64,000 nucleotides of DNA from Gigantopelta aegis (GCF_016097555.1 NC_054713.1:5704887-5768886); one strand, 5' to 3'. Positions 11,372-22,563 are shown, numbered from the stretch's first letter. The notes: generated by a model from the sequence alone, not told the origin. Program-made: numbers and translations.

Positions 11372-11642
11372 GTTTGTTTTGTTTAACGACACCACTAGAA
11401 CACATCGATTTATTCATCATTGGCTATTGAATGTCAACCATTTATTCATTTTGACATAGTCTCAGAGAGGAAACCCGCTACATTTTTTTTTCCATTAGTA
11501 GCATGGGATCTTTTATATGCACCATCCCAGAGACAGGATAACACATGACACAGCCTTTGATATACTAGTCGTGGTGCACTGGCCAGGACGAGAAATAGTC
11601 CATTGGGCCTACCGGCGGGGATCGATCCCAAATCTCTGTCTC
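11372..11642 (-). mobile_element. SINE family S1 (minus)
   Basis: Core and tail of the commonest SINE in the window: TTTGTTTAACGACACCACT at the tail side, ATATGCACCATCCCAGAGAC in the core, and GGGGATCGATCCC at the B box of the tRNA-like head. The first 30 bp of the head are missing. Confidence 0.9.
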
Positions 11643-11655
11643 TTTCTTTAATCTA

Positions 11656-11912
11656 GCTCGGCCGGTTGAGCCTCTGTGGACCCATTCTCTGATTGAGTTT
11701 TCTCCCGTTCCAACCTGTACGCCATGTGTAATATATCAAAGGCCGTGGTATGTCCTATCCTGTCTGTGGGAAAGTGCATATAAAAGATCCCTTGCTACTA
11801 ATGAACAAATGTAGTGGGTTTCCTCTTAAGACTACGAGTCAAAAGTGTCAAATGTTTGACATTAAATGTCGATGATGGACGCTCAAGTGGTATAGTTGAA
11901 CAACACAAACTT
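11656..11912 (+). mobile_element. SINE with S1 body (plus), head diverged
   Basis: Contains AAGGCCGTGGTATGTCCTAT, GTGCATATAAAAGATCCCTT and the tail TGACATTAAATGTCGATGAT. It faces the preceding S1 copy head to head, making an inverted pair. The head starts with CTAGCTCGGCCGGTTGAG, unlike S1. Confidence 0.85.
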
Positions 11913-11937
11913 TTATCAATATTAGTGTGCCGGCATT

Positions 11938-12265
11938 AAGGAGACATTCCTGAATTTGCTCAATTGTAAGATGTTTCCGACTAATAAAATATTTCTACGA
12001 TTAAACTTACATGATAAATATAAGTTCTTGTTTAGAATATCAGTATCTGTATATTCAATGCGTTTCTGGTCGTCTTAATATTTGTAAGAAGCCCAAACTG
12101 GATTTTGTCTTCAAATATTTACGTACGTACGAAAACAATATATTTTAGGAAATAAAATAAAATTTAACCTAATACAAATATTAGAACGATCAGAAGCACG
12201 TTTAATATATAGCCACTAATATGTTATGCAGAAAAATATATTTGATATGTAATTACCACCATATG
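11938..12265 (+). mobile_element. MITE1 copy, right end missing
   Basis: Matches the full MITE1 at 53383-53768 from GGAGACATTCCTGAATTTGC to TTGATATGTAATTAC, then diverges. MITE1 has ends AGGGACATTCCTGAG and a TTAA target. Confidence 0.85.
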
Positions 12266-12780
12266 GGAGCGACACTGGATATTGGTACTAAGCGAAGCGA
12301 TAGAAATGTGTGAGTAGGCTACACGTGAGGTAAGATTTCTGAAAATTACTACATTTATAAGTAACGCACATGAACCAGATTTTACACATTAATTTATAAC
12401 AATTTCCGCCATCAACCAAACCTAAAAGTATACTGATTTAGTTGGATATTTTTGATACAGCTCATTAAACATGTCATCTAGTACCGGCAAAATGTTGCGT
12501 CTGTCAACTTGATGTGCAGTAAAAACAGTTTCTAATCACTTAGATTCATACTTATTATGTCATTTCTGTTTGATTATTTTCTACTATTATCCTAAATGTG
12601 CATTTATTTTAGTTTCATTTTCAATCAACGTCAAAATCGCAAATTTTGTCATAAATCCTTATAGTTAACAACGAAACACAGTGATATTATCCCCTAATTG
12701 AGTTATAGTTGTGTGTATTGATGTATGAATATCTATGTATTGTATGTATGTCGAGACTGATGCACTGGCACAGGGGATTA
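12266..12780. other. Mostly unique; S7 tail fragment at the end
   Basis: No gene seen. From about 12700 to 12785 it matches the tail of repeat S7 (TATTGATGTATGAATATCTA and GGCACAGGGGATTAA), found again at 56500-57900. Confidence 0.55.
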
Positions 12781-12914
12781 AAATAATCATTCATATGTCC
12801 CTATGGGGGATAGGCTATTCCACCCGAGGGTAAAAGCCGAGTCCCCGACATTAAATTATGTGTCCGGGGGTGGAATAGCCCTATCCCACATAGGGACATA
12901 TGAAAGATTATTTT
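12781..12914. repeat. Foldback element, 134 bp
   Basis: Arms 12781-12829 and 12864-12914 are inverted copies (CATATGTCCCTATG then GGGATAGG, CTATTCCACCC) separated by 34 bp. Near-perfect complementarity predicts a long hairpin. It interrupts an S7 tail fragment. Confidence 0.9.
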
Positions 12915-14165
12915 TCTCCCATCCCTAGCCATGCAAGACAGACCCATTTCATAACGTCAGCCCATGCAGAATAAATCTGTCTTGCATGACCACGTGATCT
13001 TGTTTACCTTGTAATCGAGTCGGATTCTGACAACCAAACAACAGGCTTTTGCTGTACACAGCATTGTTATTAGTATTAGCTATGTCGTTTAAACGTTTAT
13101 TTCAGTTTAGTGTTAGTTTCATTGATAAACATTTGGTTTTGTGTTACTTGTTTAAAGTTTAAAGGAGCTCAGTCACGGATTTAGTAGGCCTTGTTTCTCT
13201 AAATATGCATTATAAATGGAAATACATTCATTTGGAATACCAAACCTAGTTACTGTATGATCCAAAACATTTTAATTGAACTACGATCCAGGGAATTCCA
13301 CGACACGCTTCATTTTTAAAATTTGGAAGTCTTCTTGTAAAAATTCATAAAAATACGGAAAAACAGACTCGTAGTGATGAGGCTATATATATACGACAAT
13401 CGTATAATGTATTTGTGGATTTTATATAAACGATCACCATGTATAGAGACTTGGCAAATGAGGGCCGGCTATATACGTGGTAAATAATAAAAAATAAAAA
13501 AATTATTTCATGACGAAAATAACCGCGAATACGCTGAAATAAAATAATAAACAGTAGGAACATGAACTCACCATTTATTATTATTATTATTATTATTATT
13601 AGGCGCGTGTGCAAATTATTTTGACTGGTTCGCAAAGTGTTATTTCGGTTTTAATGTATAGCGTAAAAAAAATAGTGTACTGTTGCATGTTTTGTCGTCC
13701 AAAGGTTGGCTAATTATTACATAACCCAGTTGAATCCAGTTCTACGTGCAGGAACAAGTTCAGCCTGCATTTTTATAGCCAAAACTCCTCCAGATAAAAC
13801 AACGCCCCTCCACCCCAAAAACATAGTAGTAGGCTATTAATAATAGTAGTAGTAGTAGTAGTAGTAGTAGTAATAATTGTGTATTATTATTATTAATACA
13901 TGTATTATAATGTTGGTAAAATCACGTCGCGTTGGGGTGGTGTGGGTGGGGGCGGTTGTTACAAAAACGTTACATAAATTTAGAGGGGGACCCGGGAGTG
14001 GTCTAAGCTTTACTAGTAGCCTATAAAAAATGTATTTTGAGTTTTATTGGCCCTTGCAATTTTGAGCATTTGAAATGTGATTAAATACAGCAAAATAACC
14101 TTTTAGTCATATTTATTTACAGTAAAATTAACTTTTAATTTTTTTTTTACGTAAGCAGCCTCAAA

Positions 14166-15790
14166 TTCTACTTCAGGCAGCAGAACTATGAAGTTGTGTT
14201 CGCAGCTCGTGCAGATTTATCTTCCCCCCACGCTTGGGGCCGTGTTATGTGAGCTTGGAGTTATCTCCAAGTATCGCATTCAACACGATGGGAGCTCAGC
14301 AGTTGTCACTCTCATTTATGGGAGTGACAAACCTCAACGCGCACCAAGTAGAGGAAGGAGGAGGCGACCCAAGGTTACTCAGGGGGTACTAAACCCGGCG
14401 GTTCAACCGCCAGAGGCGGTCCCACCTGCTCCCAAGAAGAAGACGAGACCGACAGGGGCGACTCAGGGGAGACCAAAGCCGGTGGCTAAACCACCGGGAG
14501 CGGTCTCTTCTGCGTCGTCGCCCCCATCAGCGACTCGACAGGAGCCTACGTCAGGAGCGGCCCAGGAGGTACCAAAGCTGTCAGCTCCACTGACAGTGGC
14601 GGTCTCTTCTGTTCCAGCACCCACGCAGATGGAGACTGGCCATATGATCATTATTGATCCACTAGCCAGTCCACCAGTGCCTCCAGTTTTTGCTGTTGCC
14701 ACGGCAGATGTTCAACGTGAACACAAGAGGAGGAAAGTGTCTACGGCCACCGATCACTCCCCTTGGACGACCGTGTGTGACAAGCGGCCGGCGAAATACC
14801 GTGGAGCTATCCAGGGCGACTTTACCGAGAAGTCACAGATCAACGGACCGTGGAGCGATTCATCATGGCGCCAACTTCCATCTCGCCAAGGGAAGTACCA
14901 GATCCAAGGAGCCAAGCACTCGGCCAAGTTGTATGTGACGGCGGAGCGGGACGGGCTGTTCCGACAGGGACTTCTTAATCCGATCATGGAAAACGCATCA
15001 CTACATCGTGTTCTCAAGATGGTCTTACAAGGAGATTACCAGGAAGTTATGCAGTCCTGCTACTGGAATCTACAAAAAGACCTTCCGAACTTCAACTTCG
15101 AACAGCCCATCAACTCGCCATGAGTCTCTGCGCAACCTTAACCTAGGACAGCAACCTCCTTTTTTGGGCTTAGTTGGACTTAAAACCTTTTTGCCACAGT
15201 TCAAAATGTTTGTTTATTTTTTTGTAAACAGTCCAACACAGTTTATTTTGGCAGCCCGTCTAAATTGCTCAAATCACCTTAAAATCTTTTTGGTCGAGCA
15301 CTCTAATTTTATTGTTTGGACTTAAATGTTTGTAGCTCATTTTGGTTTTCGGTCTTTGACCTAACTACTAAATTCGTATTCCAAATTCCGCCTACCTCCA
15401 ACTTACCCACCCCCCTGGCCCGGACCATATAGATCGGACTTTAAACTTTTAGACCTCCGTTCAAAATTTTATGTCGAAATTACTTCTTTTTTTTATAATA
15501 TTATTAAATAGTCCGATCCTCTCTTCTTTCTCTTATTTATTTCTTTTTGACCGCCCGATCTAATCTAGCGACCAAATTTAATGAGTAGAATTTTCTTTAT
15601 TAATTATATTAATTACAGATACGCATCAAAATTTTAAATGCCCACTTTTGGATGTAAATTTCTAAATTGTCCCCTTAATTTGTTTGTTCTGTCCCAGAGC
15701 AAGTCACTGGCTATCCAGAGACAGGCCCCGGGACGGACATGCTCGAAACTCTAGTGGTATATGAGCATGTAAAAATTATTCGCACTCGCA
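14166..15790 (+). mobile_element. 1.6-kb protein-coding retroposon inserted in copy A
   Basis: Absent from copy B, where GCTGCCTCAAAATTGCAATC (42173 onward) is uninterrupted. The insert is flanked by CTCAAA at 14160-14165 and 15791-15796. It has one long open frame starting 22 bp from its left end and a 660-bp AT-rich 3' region, and ends with a tail shared with 4681-4775. No reverse transcriptase is present, so it must be mobilised in trans or is a 3'-intact, ORF1-only derivative of a LINE. Confidence 0.85.
14188..15123 (+). CDS. 311-residue ORF1-like protein of the retroposon
   Basis: Intact frame, more GC-rich than its surroundings. Residues 1-50 form a compact mixed segment (MKLCSQLVQIYLPPTLGAVL, then YRIQHDGSSAVVTLIYG). 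Residues 50-150 are basic and Pro/Ala-rich, with RGRRRRP and three diverged copies of a TQG-x-PK-x-PP-x-AV motif. The C-terminal 110 residues are Trp-containing (SPWTTVCDKRPAKYRG, WSDSSWRQLPSRQG) and end FNFEQPINSP. I recognise no named domain and see no zinc knuckle or coiled coil. A basic, RNA-binding ORF1-type role is inferred only from charge, position and setting. The AUG at 14188 is the first in the element. The DNA encoding residues 20-160 holds a row of small hairpins. Confidence 0.65.
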   Translation: MKLCSQLVQIYLPPTLGAVLCELGVISKYRIQHDGSSAVVTLIYGSDKPQRAPSRGRRRRPKVTQGVLNPAVQPPEAVPPAPKKKTRPTGATQGRPKPVAKPPGAVSSASSPPSATRQEPTSGAAQEVPKLSAPLTVAVSSVPAPTQMETGHMIIIDPLASPPVPPVFAVATADVQREHKRRKVSTATDHSPWTTVCDKRPAKYRGAIQGDFTEKSQINGPWSDSSWRQLPSRQGKYQIQGAKHSAKLYVTAERDGLFRQGLLNPIMENASLHRVLKMVLQGDYQEVMQSCYWNLQKDLPNFNFEQPINSP

Positions 15791-16253
15791 CTCAAAATTG
15801 CAATCAGTGAAAAAATATTAAGTTCAAGCCCTCTTGTTAGTTTGTGTACTGTCCGTAATTAGTTTCTCTTTCAGTTAATCTAGCTCAGCAGCTGATCATT
15901 TGTAATTGTTATTTTATTTATTCATCATCATCATCATCATCATCATTATTATTTTTGTTATTACTATTATTTATTTATTTATTTATTATAATAAATTTGT
16001 TGTTAGTACTGTAGGGACAATATGACGCTATTCATATATCTATGGAAAACGTACACAAAAGGGTCCGCTAAATTCATATACTCCCCCACCCCGTCCCCTG
16101 TTCAGAAAATGCACTGTTCGTACAGTACTTAGTATGTATTCCTTCTGTTCCAGAAGGTTTGGTAATATAGGTCAATCAAATACATGTACTTATTTACCGC
16201 CTATATGCATTTTTGCTGTGAATATAGCCAGCCCTCGTTAGTGGAGGCTATAG

Positions 16254-16356
16254 GTCAGGTCATAGGGTTTTACGTGCACATTCAGAAAAAAGCTATTGTA
16301 GCGCACGCCTGTCGTGGGCACAAGAGCCGGCCTTGGCCGGCTCCCCCGTCCATGAC
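16254..16356. mobile_element. 103-bp insertion with 14-bp target duplication
   Basis: Flanked by AGTGGAGGCTATAG at 16240-16253 and 16357-16370. Copy B has the motif once (near 43024). The insert contains the palindrome GAGCCGGCCTTGGCCGGCTC (16324-16343) and GTAGCGCACGCCTGTCGTGG. It behaves like a very short retroposon. Confidence 0.85.
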
Positions 16357-16698
16357 AGTGGAGGCTATAGACACGGCCTTCGTATATATAGTCACATCGT
16401 ATATAAACACCGTCTAGTACTGAGTATTCTTTAAATATGTAACAATTCCTATCACAAGTCAGCTGTTATGGCATATTTTGTATAATAATGAATTTGACAA
16501 GGTGGAAAATGACGGTGTTTGTGATCCAGATGTTTAGAGTTTTTCGCATACGACTAACAATAAATTTACCTATTGATGCAAAAGCCTAACTAGTCGGGAT
16601 TGTCGACGTTTAACATGCTTCTGTTACTAAAATAAATTAATGTATAAGCTTAATATCATTTAGTACCTGTTTTTTTTATTAATTTTAATAGCTTATTT

Positions 16699-16890
16699 TC
16701 ATTGGGGTTTTTTTCTTCTATCTACCCTACGTCGCAGAGGACGGTCAAGCGTTCTCGTTACACGAGTTTGGTAACTCGTTTTGGCACCTCGGTTATTCGG
16801 GGAATGCTCGTCACGTGACTCAAAATAATACGTCACACCTCTACTCTCCAAATAGCCGTTATTTTTCTCAGAATTATGGACCGTACCCAT
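16699..16890 (-). CDS. Small frame conserved in both TTAA-element copies
   Basis: 63 residues (starts MGTVHNSEKNNGYLES, basic C-terminus LDRPLRRRV). The same-length frame is intact in copy B at 44505-44696 with roughly ten substitutions. Without Ka/Ks or transcript data this may be chance persistence. No family recognised. Confidence 0.2.
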   Translation of the reverse strand: MGTVHNSEKNNGYLESRGVTYYFESRDEHSPNNRGAKTSYQTRVTRTLDRPLRRRVDRRKKPQ

Positions 16891-17053
16891 AATTCAATTA
16901 TTTTTATAAAATATCAATAATAAGTGTGATATGGTGGTTATGTAAATGGTTCAATAAAGTACTTTTAGGTACAAATCAAATGTATATATATTGTCATATA
17001 ATATTTTGTTGGGTCAGTAATTAGGTCAACCATCTGCGACAGAGCGCATTTAA

Positions 17054-17532
17054 AGCTGCATTCCCTGGAATATTTTTATTATTTAATCATTTAGAATAGA
17101 TGATTCAGTTCTGTTTGGTACATGAAAGGTCGACCACATCGCTATAGTTTCGCAATACTCGCTTATCTACATTATCTAGGTCAACTACAAAAGCAATGGC
17201 CAGCTTTGTTTTTCTTCATTCAGCGGGACGCCAGTAGAACTGGGACTTTACTTGATTTGCGCAGGCGCTTGATTGAGGGGTCGTCTCATATCTCCAAAAC
17301 ATATTTATATCCATAGAGGTATGGTACAACACCTTTCCAGGGGTCGGTGGGGGATTTGCCTTTGAATTTTGACAGTGACCAGCGGTTGGCATACGCGTTA
17401 CATGTAAGGGGGTGTTAATAATTACGTAACGCTCTAGGGGTAGAGGAAGAGGGTGTTGTGTTCGATTTACGTAACATTTATATATGTTATTTCTATGCAT
17501 TGCTTAGACCTAAAAAGGTGTTTTCTGGAAAT
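17054..17532. other. No recognisable gene
   Basis: Unique sequence; TTACGTAACGCTCTAGGGG near 17424 looks repeat-like but has no partner here. Confidence 0.45.
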
Positions 17533-17825
17533 GCCCGGTCGGTCTGGAATCATCCCCATCGGCGGGCTCGTTCCAGCCAGTGCGCCATGACTGGTATATA
17601 AAAGCCCATGGTATGTGATATCCTGTCTGTGGGATGGTACATATAAACGATCCCTTGCTAAAAAAAGGAGCATGTGCCATGCTCCCCCAGAAAATTTATT
17701 TCAATTTTTGTTTAGCTTGGGCAGGTAAATGTTTCGACCCCCAATACCCTCCCACTGCACATGCACCCGTTTTCTCTTAAATCAATATGCTCTAACACTG
17801 ATGTCGTTAAACAAAACAAACTTTA
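17533..17825 (+). mobile_element. SINE family S1 (plus), 5' truncated
   Basis: Starts inside the head (GCCCGGTCGGTCTGGAATC), has the core GTGGGATGGTACATATAAAC and the tail TGATGTCGTTAAACAAAAC. The middle is replaced by about 60 bp of unrelated T-rich sequence. Confidence 0.85.
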
Positions 17826-18424
17826 CCCTTTCCAAACGAAAGAATATTTATTTGAATTTGTCGATATTAACACACGTACAATTATGTTACTAGTATACAA
17901 ACTAAACTTTGAAAGTTCTACTAACACTGTATAAAAGATTAATTCTGAAATAGGAAGGTACGATTGTCGACAATACGTTGTCAAGATCAAACCGGTTTTA
18001 ACGAAAGACTCTAGTACCGTATCCTCAACCGAACGTTCTTCGTACAGCGCAAGATTCCTCGTTTAATTTTTTGAGAGGAACCCTACAGTTTCAAATCCAC
18101 AAGCGCACGTTTTAGCTGAAACTGACAACAGTCTGTCGTTTGTGCTTTGCCGAACAATGGCGGTACGGGCAAAGAATCGAGCGTATACTTTTAACGATCC
18201 CCGTTCATAGTGAACACACACGAGTTTTTTAAAAGTGCATTTGAGCTTGTGTTTCATATTTGTACACGATGTTATAATATGGTAACCAGAGACTGTAACT
18301 TTAAATATAATGAAGAAATAACTACATTATAGACAAAAATAAACACGTATGAATTCAACATTGGATGGTGTGATTGGCCTAGGCAGTCTTCGCGTAGGGT
18401 GTTTTTATTTATTTCAACAAAACC
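17826..18424. other. No recognisable gene
   Basis: Unique sequence up to the left edge of segmental duplication A. A 64-residue minus-strand frame at 18257-18063 has no support. Confidence 0.45.
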
Positions 18425-18473
18425 AGAGAGAGAGAGTTTTGTATAAGATAATTTAGTATATAATGAACTTGTC

Positions 18474-18780
18474 ATTGCATTGTAAGATGTTTCCGACTAA
18501 TGAAATATTTCTACGATTAAACTGGTCGTCTTAATATTTAAAAGAAGCCCAAACTGGATTTTGTCTTCAAATAATTTCGTACATACCAAAAAAATATTTT
18601 AGGACATAAAATGTAATTTAACCTAGTACAAATATTACAACGATCAAAAACTCGTTTAACATACAGCCACTAATATTTTATGCAGAAAAGTATATTTGAT
18701 ATGTAATTACAGTCGTTAAGATGTGTCTGTTAGTCGATAACATCTTAAAGAGTGCAACAAACTCAGCAATGTCTCTTTAA
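18474..18780 (+). mobile_element. MITE1, left terminus deleted
   Basis: Same site as the complete MITE1 at 58077-58447 in the duplicate, so the insertion predates the duplication and about 24 bp were lost here. Ends AACTCAGCAATGTCTCTTTAA. Confidence 0.9.
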
Positions 18781-18781
18781 G

Positions 18782-18782
<1 letters not shown>

Positions 18783-18832
<50 letters not shown>
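18783..18832. repeat. (AT)n microsatellite
   Basis: Uninterrupted AT repeat directly after MITE1; absent at the equivalent point in copy B. Confidence 0.95.
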
Positions 18833-18835
<3 letters not shown>

Positions 18836-19201
18836 TCCCCCATCTTCTGACGCCTTTGGAGTTTATTCTGACTTTTTATCTAGAAATTAGAACAAAATAT
18901 TGAATTGTTTATACATTTAAATACTTTATTTTCAGTGTTAGTTGTTACAGTATTTATGATGCCATGGCATGCGAATGTTTAGTGTACCAGATCTTGCTTC
19001 CTCTTCTTGTAAATGACATATATACTCAGAGCCCAACATGGATGACACACTCGAAGTCTTTTTTTTTTAAACGTTTCTATCGAACATTTTTAGTGTCTCT
19101 AAAGTTCAAAGATAAGTATATAACATAAAACACAACCGTGATAAACTATACGATAATAGGTTTTGCATATTGAATTTGTAACGAAATACCACGAATACGT
19201 T

Positions 19202-19400
19202 TTCATCACTGAAACAGGGGAGATAACACACACCCATTCTGATTCCGCAACTGACCATAGAGTTTTGTTCATCACTGAAACAGGGGAGATAGCACACCCA
19301 TTCTGGTTCCGCCACTGACTATAGACTTTTGTTCATCACTGAAACAGTGGAGATGACACACATACATTCTGGTTCCGACACTGAATACAGTTTTATTTTA
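19202..19400. repeat. 65-bp tandem repeat, three units
   Basis: Units starting TTCATCACTGAAACAGGGG at 19202, 19268 and 19332. The duplicate has two units (58805, 58871). Lies downstream of the mucin-like gene. Confidence 0.9.
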
Positions 19401-20056
19401 GAAGTAAGCTACAGTTTTAAAACCATTAAGATTGATGTATTTATAAAGATGAAGTAAAATGTGTAAAGCACTAAGGACGAATTCTGTAAATGAAAACATT
19501 TGGGGAAGAGAAGGTTTTTGGCAAGCACATCATCTGTCTTTGTGAACGATGGATACAGATGTATGTATGGTGTGAACACGCATATATGATTTGTCATATT
19601 ACTTCATTATTTTATTTCTCTCGTTTGTTAATTAGAGAGTGCAAATAGATTTCATTTCCTAACGAATATATGTTATTTATTATTTTATTTCTATCGTATT
19701 ATCTCTTTGGGTTTGTGGTGTTTTGAGGGTGTTTTCTTTTATCAAATTCCTTTGCGATATTACGATTTGCAGCATACATGTTGTGCCTGTTGCAGTTAGC
19801 CGTACTCTCATCCGAACTTTGTCAGATATGAATATATTCCATGGATGACTGCAAATCATTACATTTTTGTTCTGTGATTAAGTGAAATGCTGATTTATAA
19901 CATAGCTCGCACCCTCTCCCCGTACTCGTATCCATTTGTAGAACCGCCCTAAAGAGAGAATCAGTCCAGATTCATCAAGTCATAGCCCCAAGGAATGCGG
20001 TATTTCATTGACGTCAATCTGGACTTCGTAAATCTCCACACTTCACGAAGAAAGGA

Positions 20057-22563
20057 TCACTGCGAAAACACAACAGCCGAAATAGCGGCTCCTATAATCA
20101 GCGTCATCACGGTCTGTGACGTCAGTCCCCCCGCACCAGCCTAAAAAAGAAGAAAGAAAGAAAAATATCAGTCAATCAATCAATCAATCAATCAACGTAT
20201 GAGCGAATGAATGAGAGAATGGATGAATGGACGAATGCAAGTATTAATGAATGAATGAATAGATAGATAGATAAATGAATGAATGAATAAATGAATGAAT
20301 GCATGAAATAAAGAATGAATGAATGAATGAAAGAATAAATGATTTGGAAGAGTTATTAAAGACGCAGAACACTGCATCTGTCTTTCCATAAAAATCACAT
20401 TTTATTTGCCTTGACCTTCAAGTTCGTTTTGTTTAATGACACAACTGAACACATTGATTTATTAATCATCGGCTGTTGGATGTCAAACATTCGGTAAAAC
20501 CGCTACAATGTTTTCATTAGTAGCAAGGAAGTTTTTCATATACGCATCATGCCACAGGCAGGATAGCACATACCACGGCTGTTTATATATCAGTCGTGGT
20601 ACACTGGCTGGAATGGGCCCACCGACGGGGATCGATCCTGGGCGGTACGTAGCGCTATCCTGTTTATGGGATGGTGCATATAAAACAATTTAGCGGGTTT
20701 CCTGTCTAAGACAATATGTCAAAATTACCAAAATGTTTCACATGTAATAGCCGGTGATTAATAAATCAATGTGAGCTAATGGTGTCGTTAAACAAAACAG
20801 ACATTAACTGTTACGATAATTATAGTCTGCGTTGCAGTTGTAATAGATTTTCAGACGCAGAACACTGCAACTGTATTCCCATAAAAAATCACTTTAAGTC
20901 TGTGACGACCTGTTACAGTTACATAGTGTAAGGAAAACAGGTTTTAATTTCCTTTGTTGGTACTTACTGGTGTGGTCGGGGCTGCCGTGGTCTGGGTTAC
21001 CGTGGTCTGGGTTGCCGTAGGCGAGGCTGGTGTGGTTTGGGATGGTGTGGTCTGGGTTGCCGTGGTCGAGGCTGATGTGGTCGGGGATGGTGTGGTCTGG
21101 GTTGCCGTGGTCGAGGCTGATGTGGTCGGGGATGGTGTGGTCTGGGTTGCCGTGGTCGAGGCTGATGTGGTCGGGGATGGTGTGGTCTGGGTTGCCGTGG
21201 TCGAGCCTGATGTGGTCGGGGATGTTGTGTTCTGGCCTGCTGAAATAAGATGAAATAAATAGATTGTGACAAACTTAAATTTCATGTTTTTAATAGAGAT
21301 TCAAGCGATATGAAGTAACTTCAATCCAATGCCTGGATAAACAGTCTATATTGAAACGATATCACCATTTATCGCTGTAGAGAGCACACTCCGAATATTG
21401 TTTGTTTATATATATCTATTGTCACGGGGATCCTATAATACCCGTAACTGAATAACACACGATTATCCAAATATCTCTCCTAACTGTATATCTATTTGAT
21501 CTATCTGTATCGGGCAGTTTAATACCCGAGTGGCTCGGCTCTAGGTATATCAGAGATAAGATCTTATAAAAAATATATATATGTAGCACGTTTAGTTCAC
21601 TAGAAAACACAACAAAACACAATACACTTTGGAATCTGTATTAACTCTAACGCTGACAAATGTACTTGCCGCAGTAGTTAATTAACAACAACAATATAAT
21701 AACAACCCAGAGCTAATCACTTAATTAGTTAATCACTGGGTGTCTAGTTTACACAATATTCTAATCACTTCTCCGTGATACAACACACACACGTGTGATA
21801 ATTGAGAAACGCTTCCAGGGGAACTTAATTAATAAAGGAATTACAACTCTATTCCTAACTGGTTAATTTTTTATTAACCCTTAAATACTCATTCAGTAAC
21901 CTTGTAATACAGAATTAATACTGGTACCTATCACAGTAAAGACAATAACATACAGTTTACCTAGGTCCTCTAGGATGACCGGCTAAGCTTTATCTTACCA
22001 AATACTCGTATAAAAATATTAGAACAGTGAAGCCTACAATTTACTTCGTCAGATTACCGGAGACCCTGTCTAAAGAATATTGGTACAATACAGTATTAAA
22101 ATATTTAAAGTCACATCAATCACAGCAAGGTTATACAACAGAGCAGAACAATATATTTACCAGTCCAGTCGGACAACATTCCCCGGCAGCCTTCCAATGT
22201 TTCTCCTCGATATATCTAAAATACTATCTATTTATTATAAAAATCCCAGACTAGTCCAAAGACAGCGAATATCGCCTGGGGGCACAACGCGGTACCTCAC
22301 CTATCATGTGATAGTTCCACAACTCCCAGAGACGGTATATTTCCTTACAAGCCTAGAGTGGTCGTCGCCTAATTCGCGAGAGATACCATGGTCGCGCGGA
22401 GGTATTACGTAACCACTCTCTACATGGCCTCCACATCTGGTCTAAGTGCATATTGGGACGCAGGACTACCACCGTCGCACGGGGGTATTACGTAACCAAG
22501 CTGCACACGGCCCTCTAAAACAATTAACATCGCCACAGGCGAAAAGATAAGAGCATGTTCAGT

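Larger units (their letters stand above)
11325..11935. repeat. Duplicated segment C, copy 1
   Basis: Both flanks of the SINE block match 55830-56365: on the left CTTGTTTTTTGCAATGCACT, on the right TCAAGTGGTATAGTTGAAC and TTTTATCAATAT. The interiors differ. Confidence 0.7.
13159..17053. mobile_element. TTAA-flanked non-autonomous element, copy A
   Basis: Begins TTAAAGGAGCTCAGTCACGG and ends with the imperfect inverse ...CTGCGACAGAGCGCATTTAA. TTAA lies at both edges (13159-13162, 17050-17053). A second copy is at 41116-44858. After removing secondary insertions (14166-15790 and 16254-16356) the body is about 2.17 kb. It has ATT and GTA microsatellites and no transposase. TTAA targets and AGG-type ends point to piggyBac or Kolobok machinery. 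Confidence 0.85.

Noticed and set aside
20954..21272. Trp/Val-rich plus-strand and Pro/Arg-rich minus-strand frames
   Set aside because: Antisense or off-frame readings of the 45-bp repeat in exon 2; only the Thr/Ser/Pro frame fits the splice phases.
22027..22412. 75- and 110-codon forward frames
   Set aside because: They lie wholly inside a solo LTR and the counterpart at 43.9-44.3 kb does not keep them.
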